Of a DNA stretch of 25,980 bases, positions 6,584 to 14,403 are shown in pieces. Numbering within the stretch: the stretch's first letter is position 1; each line of letters starts with the position of its first letter. The notes beneath the pieces are model-generated. The model did not search any database. It had not been told where the DNA came from and was given only the letters and a program-made list of their open reading frames with translations. Position numbers and translations under genes: made by a program. Source of the stretch: an uncultured Pseudoxanthomonas sp. (GTDB lineage Bacteria; Pseudomonadota; Gammaproteobacteria; Xanthomonadales; Xanthomonadaceae); the NCBI GenBank assembly GCA_937975725.1, contig CALJUL010000111.1, forward strand, positions 1 to 25,980, read 5' to 3'.

Positions 6584-8386
6584 ATGAAGCCATATCCCTC
6601 TTTCCGTCATCCGCGCCGTCGCATCCTGGTGGCGGCGCTCGTCGCGATCGGCGCATTCGGTGCATTCGCAGCATCCGTTTCCGCGGGCGAAGCGAGCACC
6701 GCCGGCCTGCGCGACGGCGAAAACTACGACCGGTTCATCGTCAGATACCGGGACGGCAGCGGCAGCCGCGCCAGCAGCGCGGCGCTGCAGAAATCGTTGC
6801 TGGGCGCGGTCTCGCGCGCGGGACTGGGTGCGGTGCAGGGCCGTGCCGCGGTGAGCGCGGCCAAGCTGCGCCGCCTCGGCATCGGCGCCGAACTGGTGCA
6901 GACCTCGCGCAAGCTGGATCGCGTCGAAGCGGAAAGCCTGCTGCGCCAGCTCGCGGCGGATCCGGACGTGGACTTCGCCGAAGTCGATGCGCGCCGCTAT
7001 GCGCGGCTGGTGCCCAACGACACCTACTACAACCAGTACCAGTGGCATTTCCGGGATCCGGTCGGCGGCATCAACCTGCCGGCGGCCTGGGACGATGCGA
7101 CCGGTGCGGGCATCGTGGTCGCCGTGGTCGATACCGGCATCACGCCGCACAGCGACCTGGATGCGAACATCCTGCCGGGCTACGACTTCATCAGCGACAC
7201 TTTCGTCTCGCGCGACGGCGACGGCCGCGATGCCAATCCGCGCGACGAGGGCGACTGGAACCCGGTGGCGGGCGAGTGCTACACCGGCTCGCCGGTACAG
7301 GACAGCAGTTGGCACGGCACGCACGTCGCCGGCACCGTGGCCGAAGTGACCAACAACGCCAAGGGCATGGCGGGCGCGGCGTTCAACGCGAAGGTGGTGC
7401 CGGCGCGCGTGCTGGGCCGCTGCGGCGGCTACACCTCGGACATTTCCGACGCGGTGATCTGGGCCTCCGGCGGCAGCGTCGCCGGCGTGCCGGCCAACGC
7501 CAACCCGGCGGAGGTGATCAACCTCAGCCTGGGCGGCGAGGGCGCGTGTAGCGCGGTCGAGCAGGCCGCGTTCAACATCGCCATCGCCAACGGCAGCACC
7601 GTGGTGGTCGCCGCCGGCAACGACGCCGGCAACGTCAGCGGTTATTCACCGGGCAACTGCACGGGTGTGATCACCGTGGGCGCGACCCGCATCACCGGCG
7701 GCATCGCGTCGTATTCCAACTACGGCACGCGCGTGGACATCGCCGCGCCGGGCGGCGGCGGCAGCGTGGACGGCAATCCCGGCGGCTACGTGTGGTCGGC
7801 CGGCAACGCGGGCGCGACCGTGCCGACGACGGAAACCTACTTCGGCATGGGCGGCACTTCGATGGCGGCGCCGCACGTGGCCGCGGTGGTGGCGCTGATG
7901 CAGAGCGTGGCGGAGACGCCGCTGACGCCGGCGCAGGTGCTGGCCACGCTGAAGTCGACCGCGCGCCCGTTCCCGGTCGCGCCGCCGGCCAACCGGCCGA
8001 TCGGCGCGGGCATCGTCAACGCCGCCGCGGCGGTGCAGGCGGTGATGGGCGGCGGCGAACCGCCCACCGCCACGCCGCTGACCAACCACGTCGCCGTCGG
8101 CGGCAACGGTGGCGCCAAGGACGCGGTGGTGCAGTACGCGCTGGTCGTGCCGGCCGGCGCCACGAACCTGTCCTTCATCAGCTACGGCGGCAGCGGCAAC
8201 GCCGACGTGTACGTGAAGTTCGGCAGCGCGGCCACGGCGACCAGCTACGACCTGCGCTCGGTGCGCCCGGGCAACAACGAGGTGATCAACATCGCCAACC
8301 CGCAGGCGGGCACGTACTACGTGTCGCTGGTGGGCAAGACGGCATTCGCCAATGTGAGCCTGCGGGGCAGTTTCACCGCGCCCTGA
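6584..8386 (+). CDS. Secreted subtilisin-like serine protease (S8) with C-terminal PPC domain
   Basis: A 600-residue extracellular endopeptidase precursor. A signal peptide (basic RHPRRR, hydrophobic ILVAALVAIGAFGAFAA, cleavage near 34) is followed by an inhibitor-type propeptide (about 45-140, YDRFIVRYRDG...). The S8 catalytic domain (about 145-490) shows Asp183 in VVDTGI, His244 in WHGTHVAGT, oxyanion Asn346 in VVAAGND and Ser426 in GGTSMAAPH. C232, C280, C322 and C359 could form two disulfides. Residues about 500-600 match a bacterial pre-peptidase C-terminal (PPC) domain (NADVYVKFG, AGTYYVSLVG), often removed on maturation. The layout matches the secreted proteases of Xanthomonas and Stenotrophomonas (StmPr1 type), which as a group are exported by the T2SS, and it lies directly upstream of the T2SS operon. 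I chose the ATG at 6584 because GGAG lies 8 nt upstream and the signal peptide begins there; the frame is open from a TTG at 6554. Confidence 0.95.
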   Translation: MKPYPSFRHPRRRILVAALVAIGAFGAFAASVSAGEASTAGLRDGENYDRFIVRYRDGSGSRASSAALQKSLLGAVSRAGLGAVQGRAAVSAAKLRRLGIGAELVQTSRKLDRVEAESLLRQLAADPDVDFAEVDARRYARLVPNDTYYNQYQWHFRDPVGGINLPAAWDDATGAGIVVAVVDTGITPHSDLDANILPGYDFISDTFVSRDGDGRDANPRDEGDWNPVAGECYTGSPVQDSSWHGTHVAGTVAEVTNNAKGMAGAAFNAKVVPARVLGRCGGYTSDISDAVIWASGGSVAGVPANANPAEVINLSLGGEGACSAVEQAAFNIAIANGSTVVVAAGNDAGNVSGYSPGNCTGVITVGATRITGGIASYSNYGTRVDIAAPGGGGSVDGNPGGYVWSAGNAGATVPTTETYFGMGGTSMAAPHVAAVVALMQSVAETPLTPAQVLATLKSTARPFPVAPPANRPIGAGIVNAAAAVQAVMGGGEPPTATPLTNHVAVGGNGGAKDAVVQYALVVPAGATNLSFISYGGSGNADVYVKFGSAATATSYDLRSVRPGNNEVINIANPQAGTYYVSLVGKTAFANVSLRGSFTAP

Positions 8387-8411
8387 TCGCGCGCCGCCCG
8401 GCGCATTGCGG

Positions 8412-8432
8412 CGGCCCCGGCATCCGGGGCCG
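8412..8432 (+). terminator. GC-rich hairpin after the protease gene
   Basis: A perfect 9-bp stem CGGCCCCGG / CCGGGGCCG with a CAT loop begins 26 bp after the protease stop. There is no T-run, so intrinsic termination may be weak and some readthrough into gspF is possible. Confidence 0.5.
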
Positions 8433-8516
8433 TCCGCCGCCGGGGACGGGCATGGACGCATGACGGTGCGCGCCGGAATGCGGTAACTTGGCGCCTCCTT
8501 CCCGATCCGTCCCCGC

Positions 8517-9731
8517 ATGCCGCTCTATCGCTACAAGGCCCTCGATGCGCGCGGCGAAATGCTGGAAGGCCAGATGGAAGCCGCCAGCGATACCGAAGTG
8601 GCCGCGCGCCTGCAGGAGCAGGGCCATCTGCCGGTGGAAGCCCGGCCGGCGGGCGAGGGTGGCGGCCGTTCGCTGGCGCAGTGGTGGCGGCCCAATGCCT
8701 TCGCCGGCGCGCGGTTGGTGCAGTTCACCCAGCAACTGGCCACGCTGCTGGGTGCGGGACAGCCGCTGGACCGCGCGCTGGGCATCCTGCTGGACCTGCC
8801 GGAGGACGAGAAAGCGCGCCGGGTGATCGCCGACATCCGCGACACCGTGCGCGGCGGCGCGTCGCTGTCGTCCGCGCTGGAGCGCCAGCACGGCGTGTTC
8901 TCGCGGCTGTACGTGAACATGGTGCGCGCGGGCGAGGCCGGCGGCAGCCTGCACGACACGCTGCAACGGCTGGCCGACTACCTGGAGCGCAGCCGCGCGC
9001 TGCGCGGGCGGGTGGTCAACGCGCTGGTCTATCCGGCGATCCTGGTGGTCGTGGTGGGGCTGGCGCTGCTGTTCCTGCTGGGCTACGTGGTGCCGCAGTT
9101 CGCGCAGATGTACGAGACGCTGGACGTGGCACTGCCGTGGTTCACCCGCGGCGTGCTGTGGATCGGCCTGCTGGTGCGCGAGGGCTGGTACGTGCTGCTG
9201 GCGGCGCCGGCGCTGGCGCTGCTGTGGTTCGCGCGCCGCTTGCGCGATCCGGCGTTCCGCGACCGCTTCGACGCCTGGCTGCTGCAGCGACCGCTGGTCG
9301 GGTCGCTGCTGGCGCGGTTGGAGACGGCGCGGCTGGCGCGCACGCTGGGCACGCTGCTGCGCAACGGCGTGCCGCTGCTGACCGCGCTGGGCATCGCCCG
9401 CAACGTGCTGGGCAACCGCGCCCTGGCCGCCGACGTGGAGGCCGCCGCCGACGACGTGAAGAACGGCCACGGCCTGTCCGCCTCGCTGGCCAAGGGCAAG
9501 CGCTTCCCGCGGCTGGCGCTGCAGATGATCCAGGTGGGCGAGGAGTCCGGCGCGCTGGACGGGATGCTGCTGAAGACGGCCGAGACCTTTGAGCAGGAAA
9601 CCGCTCAGGTGATGGACCGTATGCTGGCCGCCCTGGTCCCCGCCGTCACCCTGGTCCTGGCGGCGGTGGTGGGCATCGTCATCGTCGCCGTGCTGGTCCC
9701 TCTGTACGACCTGACCGGCGCCATCAACTGA
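8517..9731 (+). CDS. gspF: Type II secretion inner-membrane platform protein GspF (XpsF)
   Basis: GspF is the polytopic inner-membrane protein at the centre of the T2SS assembly platform that contacts the GspE ATPase and GspL. The 404-residue length is typical. The N-terminus MPLYRYKALDARGEMLEGQM is characteristic of the family, followed by two cytoplasmic T2SSF domains (about 65-170 and 265-370, the second with QMIQVGEESGALDGML). Hydrophobic segments are at about 170-192, 214-238 and 372-396, the usual three. It is the first gene of the packed T2SS operon; the next gene starts 20 bp after it. No clear Shine-Dalgarno is visible. A weak promoter-like pair (ATGACG at 8460, TAACTT at 8484) lies upstream but is not convincing. 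Confidence 0.97.
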   Translation: MPLYRYKALDARGEMLEGQMEAASDTEVAARLQEQGHLPVEARPAGEGGGRSLAQWWRPNAFAGARLVQFTQQLATLLGAGQPLDRALGILLDLPEDEKARRVIADIRDTVRGGASLSSALERQHGVFSRLYVNMVRAGEAGGSLHDTLQRLADYLERSRALRGRVVNALVYPAILVVVVGLALLFLLGYVVPQFAQMYETLDVALPWFTRGVLWIGLLVREGWYVLLAAPALALLWFARRLRDPAFRDRFDAWLLQRPLVGSLLARLETARLARTLGTLLRNGVPLLTALGIARNVLGNRALAADVEAAADDVKNGHGLSASLAKGKRFPRLALQMIQVGEESGALDGMLLKTAETFEQETAQVMDRMLAALVPAVTLVLAAVVGIVIVAVLVPLYDLTGAIN

Positions 9732-9751
9732 ACCCGAGAGCTTCCAACGCC

Positions 9752-10183
9752 ATGTCCCGCACGCACGCCACCGCCTTCCGTTCCCCGCGCTCGCAGCAGG
9801 GCTTCAGCCTGCTGGAGATCATCATCGTGCTGGTCCTGATCGGCGGCATCCTGGTTCTGGTGGGCAGCCGGGTGATGGGCGGCGCCGACAGCGGCAAGGT
9901 GAAGCTGGCGCAGTCGCAACTGGCCACGCTGGCGGGCAAGGTGGAGAACTACCAGCTCGACACCGGCCGCTACCCGGCCACGCTGGGCGACCTGGTCACG
10001 CAGCCGGCCGGCGTCGGCGGCTGGCTGGGGCCCTACGCCAAGGAAAACGAGCTGCTGGACCCCTGGAAGAACCCCATTGAATACCGCATCCCCGGCGAAT
10101 CGCAGCGCTTCGACCTGATCAGCCTGGGCGCCGACGGCAAGCCCGGCGGCAGCAGCGTGGACGCGGACCTGCGCAACGAATAA
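9752..10183 (+). CDS. gspG: Major pseudopilin GspG (XpsG)
   Basis: GspG is the main subunit of the periplasmic pseudopilus. The 143-residue precursor has a 17-residue leader ending in Gly17, with the prepilin peptidase site G/FSLLE, Glu22 at mature position +5 and a hydrophobic helix IIIVLVLIGGILVLVGSRVM. Family signatures follow: NYQLDTGRYPATLGDLV, DPWKNPIEYRIPG and the C-terminal LGADGKPGG...DADLRN loop, which in the family binds calcium. No prepilin peptidase gene is present in this window, so processing must depend on one elsewhere. It lies 20 bp after gspF and 17 bp before gspH. Confidence 0.97.
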   Translation: MSRTHATAFRSPRSQQGFSLLEIIIVLVLIGGILVLVGSRVMGGADSGKVKLAQSQLATLAGKVENYQLDTGRYPATLGDLVTQPAGVGGWLGPYAKENELLDPWKNPIEYRIPGESQRFDLISLGADGKPGGSSVDADLRNE

Positions 10184-10200
10184 GCGCCGGTCCGCCGCGC

Positions 10201-10704
10201 ATGGCCGTACCTGCCGCGAACGCTCCGCCGCGCGCCGCGCCGCGCCGCGCCGCGGCCGCCGGCTTCACTCTGCTGGAAATGCTGCTGGTGGTGAGTCTGA
10301 TCGCGCTGGCGTCGGTGCTGGCCGCGCTGGTCCTGACCGGCGGCATCGACGGCATGCGCCTGCGCTCGGAGACCAAGGAACTGGCCGCGCAACTGCGCTA
10401 CACGCGGGCGCGCGCTATCGCCACCGGGCGGCCGCAGCGGTTTGCGATCGACCCGCGTACCCACCGCTGGCAGGCGCCGGACGGCCGCCGCGGCGAGGTG
10501 GCCGAATCGCTGTCGGTGCGCTTCACCGGCGCGCGGCAGGCACAGGCGCGCGCGGGCGAGGGCGGCATCCTGTTCTTCCACGACGGTGGATCCACCGGCG
10601 GACGCATCACCCTGGGCGCCGGCAGCGCGGCCTGGAACGTGGACGTGGCCTGGCTGACCGGCGAAGTGCGCATCGCGCGCGCCGCGGCGGGAGCGCCGCC
10701 GTGA
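10201..10704 (+). CDS. gspH: Minor pseudopilin GspH (XpsH)
   Basis: A 167-residue type IV prepilin-like protein. The leader is unusually long and Ala/Pro/Arg-rich (21 residues), ending in the cleavage site G21/FTLLE with Glu26 at +5, followed by MLLVVSLIALASVLAALVL. The globular part carries the GspH/FimT hallmark of charged residues after the helix (RSETKELAAQLRYTRARAIA) and a later ITLGAGSAAWNVDV strand pattern. In the family GspH sits near the top of the pseudopilus and links the tip complex to GspG. The stop overlaps the next start by 4 bp (GTGA). Confidence 0.93.
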   Translation: MAVPAANAPPRAAPRRAAAAGFTLLEMLLVVSLIALASVLAALVLTGGIDGMRLRSETKELAAQLRYTRARAIATGRPQRFAIDPRTHRWQAPDGRRGEVAESLSVRFTGARQAQARAGEGGILFFHDGGSTGGRITLGAGSAAWNVDVAWLTGEVRIARAAAGAPP

Positions 10705-11123
10705 ACGCGCGGCGCCGGCAGGGCGGCTTCACCCTGCTCGAAGTCATCGTCGCCTTCGCACTGCTGGCACTGGCGCTGACGATGTTGCTGGGCGCGCTGT
10801 CCGGCGCCAGCCGCCAGGTCCGGCAGTCGGCCGACGGCAGCCGCGCGACGCTGCATGCGCAGTCGCTGCTGGCCCAGCTCGGCGTGGGCGAAGCGCTGCG
10901 GCCGGGCACGCAGGAAGGCAGCTTCGAAGGCGGGCGCTACCGCTGGCGCCTGGACGTGGCGCCGTTCGCCGATCCGCTGGCCGCGCGCGCGCAACTCGAT
11001 CCCACGTCGCCGCAATTGATGGACGTGCGCCTGCAGGTGCGCTGGGGCGAGGGCCGCGCCGATGCGCTGGCGTGGCGCAGCCTGCGGCTGGCGCCCTACG
11101 ACGTGAACCGGGCGGCGCCATGA
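10701..11123 (+). CDS. gspI: Minor pseudopilin GspI (XpsI)
   Basis: A 140-residue prepilin-like protein with GTG start, overlapping gspH by 4 bp. The short leader ends G9/FTLLE, with Glu14 at +5 and a following helix VIVAFALLALALTMLLGALSG. GspI forms the tip complex with GspJ and GspK that starts pseudopilus assembly. The conserved Trp and Arg pattern (RYRWRLDV, LQVRWGEGRADALAWRSL) fits the T2SSI domain. A 4-bp ATGA overlap couples it to gspJ. Confidence 0.93.
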   Translation: MNARRRQGGFTLLEVIVAFALLALALTMLLGALSGASRQVRQSADGSRATLHAQSLLAQLGVGEALRPGTQEGSFEGGRYRWRLDVAPFADPLAARAQLDPTSPQLMDVRLQVRWGEGRADALAWRSLRLAPYDVNRAAP

Positions 11124-11788
11124 GCCGGCGCGCGCGCGGTTTCACCCTGCTGGAAGTGCTGGTGGCGATGGTGCTGCTGGCGGCGGGGCTGGCGCTGGCC
11201 TTCGCCACCCTGCGCTCGGCGATCAACGTGGCCGAGCGCGGCGAAAGCATCGCGCAGTCCAGCGAACGCATGCGGGCGGTGCAGGGCTACCTGCGCACGC
11301 GGTTGACCTCGGCGCAGCCCATCGTGTTCGCCACCGACCGCGGCACGCTGCGGCAGATGCGTTTCTTCGGCGGGCCGCAGCGGATGCGCTTCGTCAGCGA
11401 CCTGCCCGACTACCTGGGCCACGGCGGGCCGTACCTGCACGAACTCTCCGTCGACGGCCGCGGCGGCCTGCAGGTCGCCTTCGCGGTGGCGAAGCCGGAC
11501 CTGTCGCTGGAGGACGTGGACCTGCGCATGCGCGACCTGCGCGCCGAACCGCTGGCCGACGGCCTGCGCGCGGTGCGCTTCCGCTACCGCGGCCTGGACC
11601 AGGACAACCGCCTGGGACCGTGGCTGGACCGCTGGGAAACCGCCGACATGCTGCCCTTGCAGGTGAAGGTGGAAGTGGAAGCCGCCGACGGCGCGCGCTG
11701 GCCGGACCTGGTGGTGGCGCTGGGCCGCAGCGAGGGCGGCGCCGGCGGCGGCCTGCTGCCGCCGGGCGCGAACCGGGGGCTGCCATGA
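11120..11788 (+). CDS. gspJ: Minor pseudopilin GspJ (XpsJ)
   Basis: A 222-residue prepilin-like protein. I chose the ATG at 11120, overlapping the gspI stop by 4 bp, because it gives a normal short leader (MSRRARG/FTLLE, Glu12 at +5); the frame is open further upstream but that would bury the leader. The helix VLVAMVLLAAGLALAFATL is followed by a long periplasmic domain with RMRAVQGYLRTRL and a late RFRYRGLDQDNRLGPWLDRW segment typical of GspJ (a Trp-rich strand before the C-terminus). It is a tip-complex partner of GspI and GspK. Confidence 0.93.
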   Translation: MSRRARGFTLLEVLVAMVLLAAGLALAFATLRSAINVAERGESIAQSSERMRAVQGYLRTRLTSAQPIVFATDRGTLRQMRFFGGPQRMRFVSDLPDYLGHGGPYLHELSVDGRGGLQVAFAVAKPDLSLEDVDLRMRDLRAEPLADGLRAVRFRYRGLDQDNRLGPWLDRWETADMLPLQVKVEVEAADGARWPDLVVALGRSEGGAGGGLLPPGANRGLP

Positions 11789-12639
11789 CCCGGCGCTCAT
11801 GCGGTGCGGCGCTGTTGTTGGTGCTGTGGCTGATCGCGCTGCTGACCGCGCTGGTGGGCGCCTTCGCCCTGATCGCGCGGATGGAAGCCGTGCAGGGACG
11901 CGTGGCCGGCCGCGGCGCGGTCGCGCAGGAGGTCGCGCGGGCCGGCATCGAATACGCGCTGGTGCGGCTGGCCGACCGCAACCCGGAAACCCGCTGGGTG
12001 GCCGACGGACGCCCCTATGCCTGGAGCTTCGACGGCGCCGAGGTGCAGGTGCAGGCCATCGACGAGACCGGCAAGGTCGATTTGAACCAGGCCGACGCCG
12101 TGCTGCTGTCGCGGCTGATGCAAGTGCTGGGGCAGCCGCCGGAAGTCGGCGATGCGCTGGCCGCCGCCATCCTCGACTGGCGCGACGGCGATGCGCTGAG
12201 CCAACCGGTCGGCGGCGCCGAGGACGACGACTACGCCGCGGCGGGGCGCGACTACGGCGCCAAGGATGCGCCGTTCGAATCCATCGCCGAACTGGAACAG
12301 GTGCTGGGCATGACGCCGGCGCTGTACGCGCGGCTGGCGCCGTACCTCACATTGCATTCCGGCCGCGCGCAACCCGATGCGGTGTATGCGCAGGCGCCGG
12401 TGCTGCTGGCGATGGGACTGGACGCCGAGGCGTGGCTGGCGCAACGGCAAGCCACCTCCGCCGCGGGCAATCCGCAACTCGTCGCCACCGGCAGCGGCAC
12501 GTATAGTATCGAGAGCCGTGCGCGGCTCGCCGATGGCCAGGAAGCCGTCCTGCGGGCGGTGGTGCGCGCCGGCGCCGGCCCGGTCCCGGGTTCGGCCTAT
12601 ACCTCGTTGCGCTGGGAGGAGGGAGCATCACCACAATGA
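11785..12639 (+). CDS. gspK: Minor pseudopilin GspK (XpsK)
   Basis: A 284-residue protein, larger than the other minor pseudopilins as expected for GspK. The leader MTRRSCG is followed by AALLLVLWLIALLTALVGAF; as usual for GspK the mature +5 residue is not Glu (Leu here). The periplasmic part holds the GspK signature IDETGKVDLNQADAVLLSRL, the alpha-helical domain (ILDWRDGDAL...) and ESIAELEQVLGMTPALYARL, a helix-hairpin-helix-like SAM fold. The acidic GGAEDDDYAAAGRDYGAKDAPF loop fits a family metal-binding segment. The start overlaps gspJ by 4 bp (ATGA); an open extension upstream to 11620 is overlap within gspJ and is rejected. Confidence 0.95.
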   Translation: MTRRSCGAALLLVLWLIALLTALVGAFALIARMEAVQGRVAGRGAVAQEVARAGIEYALVRLADRNPETRWVADGRPYAWSFDGAEVQVQAIDETGKVDLNQADAVLLSRLMQVLGQPPEVGDALAAAILDWRDGDALSQPVGGAEDDDYAAAGRDYGAKDAPFESIAELEQVLGMTPALYARLAPYLTLHSGRAQPDAVYAQAPVLLAMGLDAEAWLAQRQATSAAGNPQLVATGSGTYSIESRARLADGQEAVLRAVVRAGAGPVPGSAYTSLRWEEGASPQ

Positions 12640-13793
12640 GCGGCGTGCGCGACATCGTGCAGCGGTTCCGCGTGCGCTTGGCGCCCGGGCGACGCAGTTT
12701 CCTGGCGTGGTGGACGCCGGCGCTGGCCGCCTGGCTGCCGCCGCGCTGGCGGGTGTCGCTGGGGCTGACCCGCGACCGCCTGCTGTTCCAGCGCCGGGAC
12801 GACGGACTGGCCATGGCCTGGCAGGAAGGCGCGCAGCTCCACGAGCTGGCGCGGCTGCCGGCGGACGTCACACCCGCGGACCTGCAGGCGCTGCTGGGCC
12901 AGCGCCTGGCCGACCTGCCGCGCTGGTGGCTGGTGCCCGCGGAACTGGCATTGTGCCGGCGCCTGTCGCTGCCTTCCGCCGCGGCCGAACGCTTGCAGGA
13001 CGTGGTGCGCTTCGAACTGGACCGGCAGACCCCGTTCACCGCCGCCGAGGCCTGCTTCGACGCGCGCATCGTCGGCCGCCGCGAAGACGGTCAGCTCGAC
13101 GTCGAACTGGTCGTGGTGCCGCGGCCGGCGTTCGACGCCGGCCTGGCCGCCCTGGGCGCGTTGTCCGGGCAGATGGCCGGTGCGGACGTCGCCGGTGCGG
13201 ACGGCCTGCCGCGCGGCGTGAACCTGTTGCCTGAAGCGGCCCGGCCCGCACCGCAGGCGCCGCGCCGCGGGCTGCACCTGGCGCTGGCCGCGGTCGCGCT
13301 GGCCGCCACCGTGCTGGGCATGTGGCTGCTGCTGGACAACCGCCGCAACGCCGCCGACGCCTTCGCCGAGGCCATCGAAGCACGCGCGGAACAGGCGCGC
13401 CAGGCCGCCACCCGGCGCCAGCAACTGGTGGACCTGGCCGCGGGCATCACCGCGCTGAACCGCGCCCGCGCCGCGCGCCCGACCACGCTGGAAGTGATGG
13501 ACGAAGTCGCCCGCCGCCTGCCCGACAACACCTACCTGGAAAAACTGTCGGTCGAAGGCGACCGCCTGACTCTGATCGGCTACAGCCCCGAAGCCTCGGG
13601 GCTGGTCGCGCGCCTGCAGGGCGCGGCGCTGTGGCGCAATCCCGCCCTGAGCGGCGCGTTGCAGCCGGACCCGCGCACGCGCCTGGACCGTTTCACCCTG
13701 ACTGCCGAACTGGTGGGGCAGGCGCAGGCCGCCGCGCCCGCCGATCCCGGCCGGCCCGCACCCGGAGGCGCCGATGCAGCCGGACGTCACTAG
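12636..13793 (+). CDS. gspL: Type II secretion assembly protein GspL (XpsL)
   Basis: A 385-residue bitopic inner-membrane protein that recruits GspE and pairs with GspM. Residues 1-205 form a cytoplasmic actin-like (PilM-like) domain, with RVSLGLTRDRLLF and LQDVVRFELDRQTPF visible. One transmembrane segment spans about 212-233 (GLHLALAAVALAATVLGMWL). A helix rich in Ala, Arg and Glu (about 235-270) follows, then a PilN/ferredoxin-like periplasmic domain (RRLPDNTYLEKLSVEGDRL). In Xanthomonas-type systems GspL is close to PilM+PilN in architecture, which fits. The start overlaps gspK by 4 bp and its end overlaps gspM by 20 bp. Confidence 0.92.
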   Translation: MSGVRDIVQRFRVRLAPGRRSFLAWWTPALAAWLPPRWRVSLGLTRDRLLFQRRDDGLAMAWQEGAQLHELARLPADVTPADLQALLGQRLADLPRWWLVPAELALCRRLSLPSAAAERLQDVVRFELDRQTPFTAAEACFDARIVGRREDGQLDVELVVVPRPAFDAGLAALGALSGQMAGADVAGADGLPRGVNLLPEAARPAPQAPRRGLHLALAAVALAATVLGMWLLLDNRRNAADAFAEAIEARAEQARQAATRRQQLVDLAAGITALNRARAARPTTLEVMDEVARRLPDNTYLEKLSVEGDRLTLIGYSPEASGLVARLQGAALWRNPALSGALQPDPRTRLDRFTLTAELVGQAQAAAPADPGRPAPGGADAAGRH

Positions 13794-14403
13794 GCGCGAC
13801 CGCTGGCTGGCGCTGGTGCTGCTGCTGGCGGCGCTGCTGCTGGGATACGCCGTGCTCGTCCACCCGTGGTGGACCGTGCCGATGCTGCAGGTCAACGAGC
13901 GCGTGGCCGAACTGCGCGGACGCGAGTTGCGCATCCGCACGCAACTGGAACAGGCACCGCAGGTGCAGCGCGAGCTGGCCGCCGCGCTGGCGCAGCAGGA
14001 AAGCACGCCGGGCTTCCTGCACGAGCCCACGGTGGAGCTGGCCACGGCCGGGCTGGTGCAGCGGCTGGAAGGCATCGTCAAGCAGGCCAGCCCGGGCAAC
14101 CGCAGTTGTGCCATCGTCAACCAGTCGCCGCTGGCGCTGTCGGCGCGCGAGCCCTATCCGCGCGTGATCGTGCAGGTGCGCCTGCGCTGCGGCGCGCCGG
14201 AACTGGCCTCGGTGCTGCACCAGATCGAATCCGGCAGCCCGCGGCTGTTCATCGAGAACCTCAACGTGCTGGCCCAGCGCTACGCCTACCAGGCCAACGA
14301 GAGCGGCAGCGGCGGGCTGGACGTGAGCTTCGACCTGTACGGCTACCTGAAGCCGGCCGCGGGTGTCGCCGTGCCGCCGCCGGGAGGTCCCGATGCGCCC
14401 TGA
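13774..14403 (+). CDS. gspM: Type II secretion protein GspM, subtype b (XpsM)
   Basis: A 209-residue inner-membrane protein. A short cytoplasmic tail (MQPDVTRRDR) leads into one transmembrane helix (WLALVLLLAALLLGYAVLV), then a coiled-coil stretch (VNERVAELRGRELRIRTQLE) and a PilO-like periplasmic domain. Two cysteines (in RSCAIVNQ and RLRCGAPE) could pair, a feature I associate with the T2SSM subtype b family found in Xanthomonas. In the family GspM binds GspL and the GspC-like linker. It overlaps gspL by 20 bp and gspN by 11 bp, so translation is probably coupled. Confidence 0.9.
   Translation: MQPDVTRRDRWLALVLLLAALLLGYAVLVHPWWTVPMLQVNERVAELRGRELRIRTQLEQAPQVQRELAAALAQQESTPGFLHEPTVELATAGLVQRLEGIVKQASPGNRSCAIVNQSPLALSAREPYPRVIVQVRLRCGAPELASVLHQIESGSPRLFIENLNVLAQRYAYQANESGSGGLDVSFDLYGYLKPAAGVAVPPPGGPDAP

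Noticed and set aside
14363..14392. Earlier GTG start for gspN
   Set aside because: GGGAGG is spaced correctly for 14393 and the extension overlaps gspM without a benefit.
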